9,658 bases of DNA, from assembly GCA_003491845.1 (NCBI GenBank), contig DNBN01000017.1:6531-16188 (forward strand). The letters are read 5' to 3'. The DNA comes from Porticoccaceae bacterium (GTDB taxonomy: Bacteria; Pseudomonadota; Gammaproteobacteria; Pseudomonadales; Porticoccaceae). Every line of letters starts with the position of its first letter. Position 1 is the stretch's first letter. The notes beneath the pieces were generated by a model. The model was not told where the DNA came from and searched no databases. It saw only the letters and a program-made list of their open reading frames with translations. Positions 1 to 9,261 of the stretch are shown here, in pieces. The position numbers and the translations under genes were made by a program.

Positions 1-1545
1 GCTTGTGCTGATGCCTTGCGTGAAGTAATTGCCGCCCTAGGGCTAAATCTCAAGGTTGCCTGTGTGTTGGGCGATGATTTAATTGCTGACTGTGCGGCAA
101 TAGCGGCAAAAGACTTTCCTGAAATGTTCACCGGAGAGAGTTTTCCCGATATTGATAAGATTGCAAGTATTAATGCTTACCTCGGCGCATTCCCTGTGGC
201 AAGAGCTCTGCGTGAGGGCGCTGATATTGTTGTTACCGGCCGTTGTGTTGACAGTGCAGTCACCCTAGGTGCATGCATCAATGCCTTTGGATGGACGGAT
301 GAAGATCTTGATCAACTGGCAATGGGATCTCTTGCAGGCCATATTTTAGAGTGCGGGCCTCAGGCTACTGGAGGCAATTTCACTGACTGGGAGCTGTCTC
401 ATGATATTGAAAATATAGGGTATCCTATCGCAACGATTAGTGCTGATGGCAGCTTTATATGTTCTAAGCCTGAGTCCACTGGTGGTCTTGTTTCAGTGGG
501 CACTATTGCTGAACAGATGGTATATGAAATTGGTGATCCCCAAGCATATATTCTACCTGATGTAGTCTGCGATTTCTCCCAAGTCACGTTGATAGATGTA
601 GGCGAAAATCAAGTAAAAGTAAAAGGCGCGATTGGATCGCCAGCCCCAGATAGTTACAAAGTATGCAGTACCTATGCAGATCAATTTCGTGGTGGCACCA
701 CTATGACCTTTTATGGCTTTGATGCCGATAAGAAAGCCAATAAACTTGCTGCTGCTATTTTTAAAGCGTCTCGAAAAACGCTAAAGATGTTTAGATTACC
801 CGATTACACTGAAACTAGTGTTGAACTGATAGGTGCCGAAAGTCAGTATGGAGCCAATGCAGCCTTGGTCAATTGTCGTGAACTGTCTATGAAAATTGCT
901 GTAAAGCATCCAGATCCTGCAGGTATCGGTATTTTACTGAAAGAATGTGTGGGTCTTGGGTTGGCTACCCCTCCTGGATTATCTGGGTTTGCTGGGGCAC
1001 GACCTAAACCTTCCCCTGTGGTACGGCTTTTTTCTTTTGAATTACCTAAAAGCGAAATTAAAATTAAAATTGAAATGGATGGTAATGTTATTGACTGTCC
1101 TGATTCGGTAGGGACACCCTTTGATCTGAATCATATTATTAGGCCAATAGCCCCAGTAGTTGGGCAGCAAGATGATTGGGTCAATGTACCTCTTATTGAA
1201 CTTGCCCTTGCTCGCAGCGGAGATAAAGGCAATAAGGCTAATGTGGGCGTTATTTCGCGCAAACCTGTGTATCTGCCCTATATTTATGCGGCCTTAACCG
1301 AGCAGGTGGTTGCTGATTGTTTTGCTCATTTTTTACCTGAGGGTGCTGTTGCTCAAAGTAGCTGCTATGTGCAGCGCTATTTAATGCCTGGCGCAGATGC
1401 GATTAATTTCTTGATTCATGATGTGCTTGGCGGCGGAGGTATGGCTAGTATCCGCAATGACGCGCAAGGTAAGGGTTTTGGTCAGCTAATGTTAGCGACG
1501 TCAATTGCCGTACCTAGATCCATCTTAAATAGTGACATAGGCTAA
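1..1545 (+). CDS. atuA: AtuA family protein (DUF1446), 5' end outside window
   Basis: The reading frame is open from base 1 (Ala-Cys-Ala-Asp-Ala-Leu-Arg...), so the gene begins upstream; 514 codons are visible. The TTG at 16 is an internal Leu codon, not a start. Family members are about 590-610 residues, so roughly 80-95 N-terminal residues are missing. Recognisable DUF1446 signatures are TGRCVDSAVTLGA (about 234-275) and ECGPQATGGNFTDW (349-390). The small C-terminal AtuA-associated domain carries ARSGDKGNKANVGV (within 1201-1260). AtuA is required for growth on citronellol/geraniol in Pseudomonas, but its reaction is not established as far as I know; no cofactor motif, signal peptide or membrane segment is visible, so it is probably cytosolic. 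It lies 69 bp upstream of the carboxylase beta gene, the usual atuA-atuC neighbourhood. Family assignment is firm; biochemical role is open. Confidence 0.9.
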   Translation, partial: ACADALREVIAALGLNLKVACVLGDDLIADCAAIAAKDFPEMFTGESFPDIDKIASINAYLGAFPVARALREGADIVVTGRCVDSAVTLGACINAFGWTDEDLDQLAMGSLAGHILECGPQATGGNFTDWELSHDIENIGYPIATISADGSFICSKPESTGGLVSVGTIAEQMVYEIGDPQAYILPDVVCDFSQVTLIDVGENQVKVKGAIGSPAPDSYKVCSTYADQFRGGTTMTFYGFDADKKANKLAAAIFKASRKTLKMFRLPDYTETSVELIGAESQYGANAALVNCRELSMKIAVKHPDPAGIGILLKECVGLGLATPPGLSGFAGARPKPSPVVRLFSFELPKSEIKIKIEMDGNVIDCPDSVGTPFDLNHIIRPIAPVVGQQDDWVNVPLIELALARSGDKGNKANVGVISRKPVYLPYIYAALTEQVVADCFAHFLPEGAVAQSSCYVQRYLMPGADAINFLIHDVLGGGGMASIRNDAQGKGFGQLMLATSIAVPRSILNSDIG

Positions 1546-1600
1546 GAGCATTACTAATGTAGCGCAACAAAGACCAATTTCAACTTATGTAAGAACCCAT

Positions 1601-1606
1601 AGGGAG
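1601..1606 (+). promoter_or_regulatory. Ribosome binding site of the carboxylase beta gene
   Basis: AGGGAG lies 8 bases before the ATG at 1615. It supports that ATG as the start, which is also followed directly by a typical carboxyltransferase N-terminus. The 69-bp gap from atuA shows no clear terminator. Confidence 0.7.
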
Positions 1607-1614
1607 ACATTTAG

Positions 1615-3237
1615 ATGGCGGTATTTGCCTCAAAAATAAACACCAGTTCAGAAACTTTTCAGCGTCAACGAAAAGAAATGCTAGCCCTTGTTGATAGACT
1701 TAATGAGCTTAATGGTCGTGGACGTGTTATTTCTGAAAAACGTAAGCCGCGGTTTGATGCTCGAGGTCAATTAACGCCTCGAGAACGCCTTGCAAGGCTA
1801 CTTGATCCTGGTATGCCTTTTTTAGAGATCGGTAATATCGCAGGTTATATGGTGGACACTAAGAAAGAAGAAAAATCAATTCCTGGATCGACAGTTATTT
1901 CTGGTATTGGATTTATTTCCGGAGTTCGATGTGTGGTCGTTGTTGATGACAGCGGTATTTTAGCGGGCTCTTTGACTACTGCCGGAGGTTACAGAATTCG
2001 TCGCGCAGAGCAGATATCGCTCGAGCAAAAATTACCTTTTGTACACCTTGTAGAGAGTGCCGGTGGTGATTTGATGAACTACACCGTAGAAGGTTTTAGT
2101 GTCGGTGGCGCCCTGTTTGGCGCTTTAGCACAATTGAGTAAAGCCGGTATTCCAGTGATTTCTATACTGCATGGTTCTTCTACTGCTGGGGGTGCATACA
2201 TGCCTGGTCTTAGCGATTATGTTATTGCCATCAAAGGAAAAGGTAGAGCTTTCTTGGCAGGGCCGCCGCTTCTAAAGGCTGCCACAGGAGAAATTGCCAG
2301 CGAAGAGGAACTAGGTGGTGCCGAGATGCATGCCACAACTTCTGGTTTAGCTGAGTATCTTGCCGAAAATGATGGCCAGGGAATTCAGATATGTCGCGAA
2401 GTGATTGATCGGTTGCAGTGGAATGATAACTGTCCATTGACGGGTAAAAAGGCCTATGCCGAGCCTATTTATGATCCGGATGAATTGGCAGGCGTTATTC
2501 CTACAGATTATCGAACACCCTATGATATGCGAGAACTAGTTGCGCGAGTGGTTGATGGGTCTGACTTTTTAGACTTCAAGCCGCGTTTTGGTGTATCTAC
2601 TGTTTGTATTCAAGCTAAGATCTTTGGTCAAGCCGTGGGTATTATTGGAAACAATGGGCCCATTGATCCTCAAGGAGCAAATAAGGTTACTCAGTTTTTA
2701 CAGCTACTAGACCAGGCTAATATTCCTGCGCTGTTTTTTCAAAATACCACAGGATATATCGTTGGTACTAAGTCCGAACAGGCGGGCATGATTAAGCATG
2801 GTTCTAAAATGATCCAAGCGGTGCGGAATATAGATGTTCCTCGAATTACTTTTATGACTGGTGCAAGCTTTGGTGCGGGTAATTATGGCATGTGTGGTCG
2901 AGGCTATGATCCAGATTTTTTATATACTTTTCCCAATGCCAAGATGGGCGTTATGGGAGGTGAGCAGGCAGCTAAAACGATGTCGATGGTAGCACGAGGT
3001 AAAGCCGCTGCTATGGGTGTAGATGCAGATGAAGAGATGTTATCCCAGCAAGAAAAAGTGATGGCTAATATATTTGACTCACAGTCTGATGCCTTTTACA
3101 CCTCAGGTCATATGATGGATGATGGAATGATAGATCCTCGTAACATGCGCAAAACATTGGGTATGCTGCTTGAGACAGTAAGGGAAGGCCGCTGTCGAAA
3201 GTTACGCCCAAATAGTTTTGGGGTAGCACGTATTTAA
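1615..3237 (+). CDS. atuC: Acyl-CoA carboxylase beta subunit (carboxyltransferase), geranyl-CoA carboxylase-like
   Basis: This 540-residue protein has the full length of the MCC/GCC beta family (about 535-540). It transfers the carboxyl group from biotin to the gamma carbon of an alpha,beta-unsaturated branched acyl-CoA. The N-terminal half holds RGQLTPRERLARLLDPG (50-66), the oxyanion loop GSSTAGGAY (187-195) and FLAGPPLLKAATGE (213-226). The C-terminal half holds QNTTGYIVG (376-384), SFGAGNYGMCGR (418-429) and MGVMGGEQAA (444-453). The HGSSTAGGAYMPGLSDYV segment resembles Pseudomonas AtuC, as I remember it, more than LiuB (GSCTAGGAYVPAMSDE). Gly169 sits where 3-methylcrotonyl-CoA carboxylases appear to have an aromatic residue. 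Its partner alpha subunit is encoded two genes downstream (4131-6134), and AtuA lies directly upstream. Carboxylase identity is very secure; preference for geranyl-CoA over 3-methylcrotonyl-CoA is inferred. Confidence 0.9.
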   Translation: MAVFASKINTSSETFQRQRKEMLALVDRLNELNGRGRVISEKRKPRFDARGQLTPRERLARLLDPGMPFLEIGNIAGYMVDTKKEEKSIPGSTVISGIGFISGVRCVVVVDDSGILAGSLTTAGGYRIRRAEQISLEQKLPFVHLVESAGGDLMNYTVEGFSVGGALFGALAQLSKAGIPVISILHGSSTAGGAYMPGLSDYVIAIKGKGRAFLAGPPLLKAATGEIASEEELGGAEMHATTSGLAEYLAENDGQGIQICREVIDRLQWNDNCPLTGKKAYAEPIYDPDELAGVIPTDYRTPYDMRELVARVVDGSDFLDFKPRFGVSTVCIQAKIFGQAVGIIGNNGPIDPQGANKVTQFLQLLDQANIPALFFQNTTGYIVGTKSEQAGMIKHGSKMIQAVRNIDVPRITFMTGASFGAGNYGMCGRGYDPDFLYTFPNAKMGVMGGEQAAKTMSMVARGKAAAMGVDADEEMLSQQEKVMANIFDSQSDAFYTSGHMMDDGMIDPRNMRKTLGMLLETVREGRCRKLRPNSFGVARI

Positions 3238-3246
3238 CTTATTTGT

Positions 3247-3251
3247 GGAGG
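3247..3251 (+). promoter_or_regulatory. Ribosome binding site of the hydratase gene
   Basis: A strong GGAGG motif lies 7 bases before the ATG at 3259, in the 21-bp gap after the carboxylase beta gene. The tight spacing argues for co-transcription and fixes the start. Confidence 0.75.
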
Positions 3252-3258
3252 TCACCCA

Positions 3259-4083
3259 ATGAGTGATTTAGGTAAAACAGAATTGCCGATAACGACATAT
3301 TTGCTAATCGAACGGCAGCGGTCAGTGTTGACTATTTGGTTTAATCGTCCAGAGGCTAAAAACGCATTGAATGCGCAAATGACTGAAGAGCTAGTAGAAG
3401 TTCTGTCTCTGGTTAGAGATGATCGCAGTATTAGGACAATTGTACTACGTGGCAAAGGTGGTGTCTTCTGTGCTGGTGGCGACATCAAGGGCTTTAAGTC
3501 TGAAATGCAGGCTATCCACGCCACTGAAGTCGCAAAGAGCAATCGCTCCTTTGGCGATGTCATGATGATGCTTAACGAGCAACCTCAAGTCGTTATTATT
3601 CTTATAGAAGGTGCAGCTATTGGCGGTGGTCTAGGTCTGGCGTGCGTCGCTGATATTACCTTGGTAACTGAAGATGCGCGGTTTAGGCTCAGCGAGACTA
3701 GCCTTGGTATTCCCCCTGCTCAGATAGCGCCTTTTGTCTGCGAACGAGTAGGGCTGACGCAGGCACGCCGACTCATGTTGACAGGGGCGAAATTTAAAGG
3801 TCAGGAAGCCGTTACTTTGGGGATTGCGCATTATGTGGCTAAAGACACAGAGGCCTTAGAGGCGAAGTGTAGAGCTATTTTGCAGCAAATCAATGCTTGC
3901 GCCCCAAGCGCTAATGCTGTGACCAAGGGCATTCTATTTGAGGGTTTGCGCCAACCACGACCAGCGGCCTTAGATTTCGCTGCCCACGGTTTTGCCCAAT
4001 GCATGCTCAGCTCTGAAGGCCGGGAAGGAGTCGCCGCATTTGTTGAAAAGCGCAAGGCCTACTGGAATGAAGAGTCACATTAA
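3259..4083 (+). CDS. atuE: Enoyl-CoA hydratase/isomerase, isohexenylglutaconyl-CoA hydratase-like
   Basis: This is a crotonase-fold protein of 274 residues, normal for the family. The CoA-binding/oxyanion segments are FCAGGDIKGF (70-79) and IEGAAIGGGLGLACVADI (116-133). By pattern alignment with rat enoyl-CoA hydratase, the second catalytic Glu (Glu164) corresponds to Glu146 in RLSETSLG. The first (Glu144) is replaced by Gly126 in GGGLGLA. The stretch GIPPAQIAPFV (150-160) and the ending EGREGVAAFVEKRKAYW are typical of LiuC/AtuE-type 3-methylglutaconyl-/isohexenylglutaconyl-CoA hydratases. Inferred role: hydration of the carboxylase product to the 3-hydroxyglutaryl-CoA derivative. It sits between the beta and alpha carboxylase genes, as in liu and atu operons. 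A LiuC-like activity on methylglutaconyl-CoA cannot be excluded. Confidence 0.83.
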   Translation: MSDLGKTELPITTYLLIERQRSVLTIWFNRPEAKNALNAQMTEELVEVLSLVRDDRSIRTIVLRGKGGVFCAGGDIKGFKSEMQAIHATEVAKSNRSFGDVMMMLNEQPQVVIILIEGAAIGGGLGLACVADITLVTEDARFRLSETSLGIPPAQIAPFVCERVGLTQARRLMLTGAKFKGQEAVTLGIAHYVAKDTEALEAKCRAILQQINACAPSANAVTKGILFEGLRQPRPAALDFAAHGFAQCMLSSEGREGVAAFVEKRKAYWNEESH

Positions 4084-4130
4084 AATTTGCTTATAAAGCA
4101 TAATAAACAAAGATTTAGAGTATTATATTT
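4084..4130 (+). other. AT-rich spacer with a small hairpin before the carboxylase alpha gene
   Basis: This 47-bp spacer is very AT-rich. TGCTT (4088-4092) can pair with AAGCA (4096-4100) around a 3-base loop, right after the hydratase stop codon. No T-tract follows, so it is unlikely to end transcription. No clear Shine-Dalgarno motif precedes the ATG at 4131; only a weak AGAG near 4117-4120 is visible. Confidence 0.4.
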
Positions 4131-6134
4131 ATGAACCACTTTAATAGTATCTTGATTGCTAACCGCGGTGAAATAGCCTGCCGAGTCATCCGTACAGCCA
4201 AGCAACTTGGTTACCGAACCATCGCAGTATATTCTGATGCTGATGCTGGAGCGCCTCATGTCTATTTGGCTGATGATGCCGTGTGCATTGGTTCAGGGCC
4301 AGTTAGCGAGTCTTATCTGAATCCAAAGCTTATTTTACAAGCAGCCGCCACTAGTGGCGCTGAGTCAATTCATCCAGGTTATGGATTTTTAAGTGAGAAC
4401 GCGGCCTTTGCTGACGCGGTTGAAGATGCAGGCTTAGTATTTATCGGCCCCACTCGTGAGGCCATAGATGTGATGGGTAATAAAGCTGAGTCTAAGCGCC
4501 GTATGACTGAGGTAGGTGTACCCTGTGTGCCCGGCTACGAAGGCCATGATCAGTCTGATAAAGCACTGTTGGCTGAGGGCTTGAAAATTGACTTGCCGCT
4601 AATGGTTAAAGCTGCTGCTGGAGGTGGTGGTCGTGGTATGCGGTTAGTTCATGATCGGGCTGAATTAAGCAATGCAATTAAATTGGCGCGTGCTGAAGCC
4701 GAAGCAGCCTTTGGTTCAGGAGAGCTGATTTTAGAAAAAGCTATTATTAAACCCCGGCATGTTGAGATACAGGTGTTTGCTGATACCCTAGGTAACATAG
4801 TTCATTTAGGTGAACGAGATTGCTCAGTTCAGCGCCGTCACCAAAAAGTGGTTGAGGAAGCACCTTGCCCGGTAATGACGCAGGCACTTCGAGAAAAAAT
4901 GGGGAAATCGGCTATAGCAGCTGCTCAAAGTGTTAATTATCGAGGAGCTGGTACGGTAGAGTTTCTTTTGGATGAAAGCGGTTTCTTCTATTTCCTTGAA
5001 ATGAATACGCGTTTACAAGTTGAGCATCCGGTGACAGAGCTTATTACCGGACTCGATCTTGTCGCACTTCAGATCAGCGTTGCCCAGGGGCACCCCTTAG
5101 GTTTTAGTCAAGCGGATGTTTGCTTAGACGGTCATGCCATTGAGGTTCGGCTGTACACTGAGGATCCCAGTCAGGACTTTTTACCTGCTTCAGGCCCGGT
5201 TGATTTGTGGTCGCCTGCCTCTGGGTTCGGCGTGCGTATCGATGACGGTATAATCTCTGGGCAGTCGATCTCACCGTTTTATGATCCGATGGTAGCCAAG
5301 ATCATTGGCCATGGTCCAACTCGCGAAACAGCTCGTTTAAGACTTATTGATGCACTTAGAGAAACCGTGCTTTTCGGTACTCCAAACAACAAAGATTTTT
5401 TGCTTAAGTGCCTAGAGAATCCTCGTTTTATAGCGGGGGCTGCAACGACCGCCTTTATCGAAGAGGAATTTTCAAATCAGGACTTAACTGTTTCTTTGCC
5501 AACGTTTACGGACAGTGCTGTAGCGGCAGTAATAGAGCTTTATTTAGAGGCTCAGATGCATTTTGACAGCAGTTTATTGGTCAGTAATGGACTTAAGAAT
5601 TGGACTATCGCAAGTGCTATGGTATCGCGTAAGCGATACCAATTTGCTGAGATTACTTATGATCTTGCTATTTCTCCCAAAGATTGCTCTGCGGATATCT
5701 ATGAAGTAACAGATATCTCCAGTGGACAAACAATCACTATTAAAGTTGATTCCGTGTCTGAGAATTCATCGGTATTATACGTAGATGGACTTAAACACGT
5801 GGCCCAGTTCAAATGGCTACAGCAGGGACAGTTGCATTGTTCTGTTAAAGGACGCAGTGCTTTTTTTAAAGACCAAATAATCCTTGATGGTGCAGCTGAT
5901 GAAACTATGGGTGGTGGGCGTGTTGTAGCGCCTATGCATGGCCTACTATTAGATGTCTTAGTCCAATCAGGTGATCAGGTTATAAAGGGTCAAACCTTAG
6001 CGGTGCTTGAGGCAATGAAAATGCATTATGAGATCCAGGCCGAAATAGATGGCACTGTGGCTGAGGTGACCGCTGTGCTTGGCAAGCAGGTTGCTGCTGA
6101 TGATGTACTTTTAGAAATTGATGAAAATGAATGA
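4131..6134 (+). CDS. atuF: Acyl-CoA carboxylase alpha subunit (biotin carboxylase plus biotin carrier), geranyl-CoA carboxylase-like
   Basis: This 667-residue protein matches MCC/GCC alpha subunits (about 650-670). The biotin carboxylase domain covers roughly residues 1-448: SILIANRGEIACRVIRTA (6-23), ATP-grasp Gly loop GGGGRGM (164-170), LGERDCSVQRRHQKVVEEAP (226-245) and active-site EMNTRLQVEHP (290-300). A less conserved linker/BT region follows (about 450-585). The C-terminal biotinyl domain contains EAMKM with the biotinylated Lys630. It carboxylates its own biotin with ATP and bicarbonate and pairs with the beta subunit encoded at 1615-3237. The ATG at 4131 is right by homology (family starts with M..x.ILIANRGE) although its ribosome site is weak. 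No frameshift is seen and all key residues are present. MCC alpha (LiuD) is the alternative; the alpha subunit alone does not tell them apart. Confidence 0.9.
   Translation: MNHFNSILIANRGEIACRVIRTAKQLGYRTIAVYSDADAGAPHVYLADDAVCIGSGPVSESYLNPKLILQAAATSGAESIHPGYGFLSENAAFADAVEDAGLVFIGPTREAIDVMGNKAESKRRMTEVGVPCVPGYEGHDQSDKALLAEGLKIDLPLMVKAAAGGGGRGMRLVHDRAELSNAIKLARAEAEAAFGSGELILEKAIIKPRHVEIQVFADTLGNIVHLGERDCSVQRRHQKVVEEAPCPVMTQALREKMGKSAIAAAQSVNYRGAGTVEFLLDESGFFYFLEMNTRLQVEHPVTELITGLDLVALQISVAQGHPLGFSQADVCLDGHAIEVRLYTEDPSQDFLPASGPVDLWSPASGFGVRIDDGIISGQSISPFYDPMVAKIIGHGPTRETARLRLIDALRETVLFGTPNNKDFLLKCLENPRFIAGAATTAFIEEEFSNQDLTVSLPTFTDSAVAAVIELYLEAQMHFDSSLLVSNGLKNWTIASAMVSRKRYQFAEITYDLAISPKDCSADIYEVTDISSGQTITIKVDSVSENSSVLYVDGLKHVAQFKWLQQGQLHCSVKGRSAFFKDQIILDGAADETMGGGRVVAPMHGLLLDVLVQSGDQVIKGQTLAVLEAMKMHYEIQAEIDGTVAEVTAVLGKQVAADDVLLEIDENE
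5620..5641 (+). repeat. Perfect inverted repeat with GTAA loop inside the carboxylase alpha gene
   Basis: TGGTATCGC (5620-5628) and GCGATACCA (5633-5641) are exact reverse complements separated by GTAA. In RNA this makes a 9-bp stem closed by a GNRA tetraloop on a C-G pair. It lies in the codons for residues about 496-504, in the poorly conserved linker region, and no T-tract follows. Structure is seen directly; function is unknown. Confidence 0.6.
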
Positions 6135-6243
6135 TAGGGTAAGATAAGTAGATGCTTAATCTAAAGTTGATGTTACCCAAAGAGTGATATATTGCTAGGG
6201 AATAGGGGACATTTAAAACAATTATTATAAACTAGGGTTATCT
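6135..6243 (+). other. 109-bp intergenic spacer
   Basis: GGGTAA (6137-6142) is mirrored by TTACCC (6173-6178) across a 30-base loop. TATTAT (6223-6228) resembles a -10 box, but I find no well-spaced -35 partner. AGGG (6234-6237) lies 6 bases before the ATG at 6244 and is the likely ribosome site. A weak internal promoter or partial terminator is possible, but neither is convincing. Confidence 0.35.
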
Positions 6244-6873
6244 ATGGCTTTAAAACTTTGGCATTGCGCCGGATCAAGATCCATCAGGCCACTTTGGACT
6301 ATGGAAGAAATGAATCTTGACTACGAGCTGGAGGTTATGCAGTTTCCACCACGGTTTGTCCACAGTGGTTATACTGACATTAACCCAATAGGTACAGTTC
6401 CTTTTTTTACCGATGATACACCGGGCGGTATTAATGTTGTTCAGATGACAGAGTCTGCCGGTATTAGTCAGTATCTGGTTAACCGTTATGGACCAACTGA
6501 TTTGGCGGTGGGAGTAACTGAAGCTGATTACGGTGAATATCTAAATTGGCTGCATCGAAGTGACGCTACCTTGACCTTCCCGCAAACACTAGTGTTGCGT
6601 TATACCCATCTAGAACCAGAGGCAACACGACTGCCCAAGGTTGCAGATGATTACACCAAGTGGTTCTTCTCACGTCTACGCTCTGTAGAGCTAGCCACCG
6701 AAAAGCATCAGTTTCTTGTGGCAGATCGCTTTACCATTGCTGATATTGCCGTTGGTTATGCACTTTATCTTGCAGAATCTTTGGGTTTAGCGGAGGATTT
6801 TAAACCCAATACTAGCGCCTATTATGCACGTCTTAAAGAACGTCCTGCCTTTAAAAAGGCTACATCAATGTAG
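6244..6873 (+). CDS. Glutathione S-transferase family protein
   Basis: This 209-residue cytosolic GST-fold protein has the usual family length. The N-terminal thioredoxin-like domain (about 1-82) holds WHCAGSRSIRPLWTMEEM (6-23), NPIGTVPFF (47-55) with the cis-Pro53 that contacts glutathione, and the TESA turn (69-72; Glu70, Ser71) that binds the gamma-glutamyl group. The helical C-terminal domain (about 90-209) includes the N-capping box and buried aspartate in FTIADIAVGYAL (163-174; Thr164, Asp167). The catalytic residue is probably in the CAGSRS segment, Cys or Ser, but I cannot decide which. Substrate is unknown. Lying between carboxylase and dienoyl-CoA reductase genes, it may detoxify electrophilic enoyl or aldehyde intermediates; this is inference from context only. 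Confidence 0.85.
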   Translation: MALKLWHCAGSRSIRPLWTMEEMNLDYELEVMQFPPRFVHSGYTDINPIGTVPFFTDDTPGGINVVQMTESAGISQYLVNRYGPTDLAVGVTEADYGEYLNWLHRSDATLTFPQTLVLRYTHLEPEATRLPKVADDYTKWFFSRLRSVELATEKHQFLVADRFTIADIAVGYALYLAESLGLAEDFKPNTSAYYARLKERPAFKKATSM

Positions 6874-6881
6874 TTGCGTAG

Positions 6882-8954
<2,073 letters not shown>

Positions 8955-8981
8955 GTTCGCTCGCTATTTTTATATGACGGT

Positions 8982-9019
8982 AACCTTAGCCGTTGCTGCG
9001 GTTGCTCGAGGTTTATTTA
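8982..9019 (+). terminator. Possible weak terminator after fadH
   Basis: AACCT and AGGTT can pair, with a second short stem inside (AGCCG with CGGTT). The downstream tract is TTTATTTAT rather than a clean T-run, and internal loops weaken the structure. Position, 27 bp past the fadH stop and ahead of a long gap, is the main support. Confidence 0.25.
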
Positions 9020-9143
9020 TATCAATACACCCCGTTGGCCGATTTTGTTGTCGCATGCTATCAAGGCTTGTGCGCACTTTTCCTTGCGAGGTTGGATCGA
9101 GAGCTTAATTTGGTGGTTGTCTCAATCTAACAGGAAACATGAC

Positions 9144-9168
9144 CAGTGGGACGCTTTTAAACCCACTG
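9144..9168 (+). repeat. Inverted repeat CAGTGGG / CCCACTG
   Basis: A perfect 7-bp inverted repeat flanks an 11-base AT-rich centre. No T-tract follows. It ends 7 bases upstream of the candidate -35 box, a position suited to a regulator operator, but no regulator gene is present in the window to pair it with. Confidence 0.4.
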
Positions 9169-9175
9169 CTATCTA

Positions 9176-9204
9176 TTGACGCTTTGCGTGCCATATTCTA
9201 AAGT
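9176..9204 (+). promoter_or_regulatory. Candidate sigma70-like promoter for the acyl-CoA dehydrogenase gene
   Basis: TTGACG (9176-9181, 5 of 6 to the -35 consensus) is followed after 17 bases by TAAAGT (9199-9204, 4 of 6 to the -10 consensus). A start near 9211 would give a leader of about 60 bases before the GTG at 9270. The spacing is ideal but the -10 match is only fair. Confidence 0.35.
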
Positions 9205-9252
9205 TATGTTAGGTTGGTTATAAACACGGCTATGTTCTGCATGGCAATCATA

Positions 9253-9261
9253 AGAGAGGAG
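9253..9261 (+). promoter_or_regulatory. Ribosome binding site selecting a GTG start
   Basis: The purine-rich AGAGAGGAG ends 8 bases before GTG at 9270. An in-frame TAG at 9210-9212 limits how far upstream the gene can extend, and no in-frame ATG, GTG or TTG occurs between them, so this site decides the GTG start. Confidence 0.75.

Noticed and set aside
16..18. TTG as a start codon of atuA
   Set aside because: The frame is open to the window edge and the family has about 80-95 more N-terminal residues, so the true start is upstream.
1760..1798. CTCGAGG/CCTCGAG inverted repeat followed by the palindrome GCCTTGCAAGGC
   Set aside because: Both fall in codons for the conserved motif RGQLTPRERLARLLDPG of the carboxyltransferase, so protein constraint and chance explain them adequately.
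1615..6134. Reading the carboxylase genes as leucine-pathway liuB-liuC-liuD
   Set aside because: Not excluded biochemically, but adjacency to atuA, the HGSSTAGGAYMPGLSDYV style and Gly169 of the beta subunit fit the geranyl-CoA type better. No isovaleryl-CoA dehydrogenase or HMG-CoA lyase gene is visible in the window.
6137..6178. GGGTAA/TTACCC as a terminator between the alpha-subunit and GST genes
   Set aside because: A 6-bp stem with a 30-base loop and no T-tract is too weak to call.
8974..9108. 44-codon ATG frame in the gap after fadH
   Set aside because: No ribosome binding site, no recognisable protein pattern, and it overlaps the possible terminator stem; not supportable as a gene.
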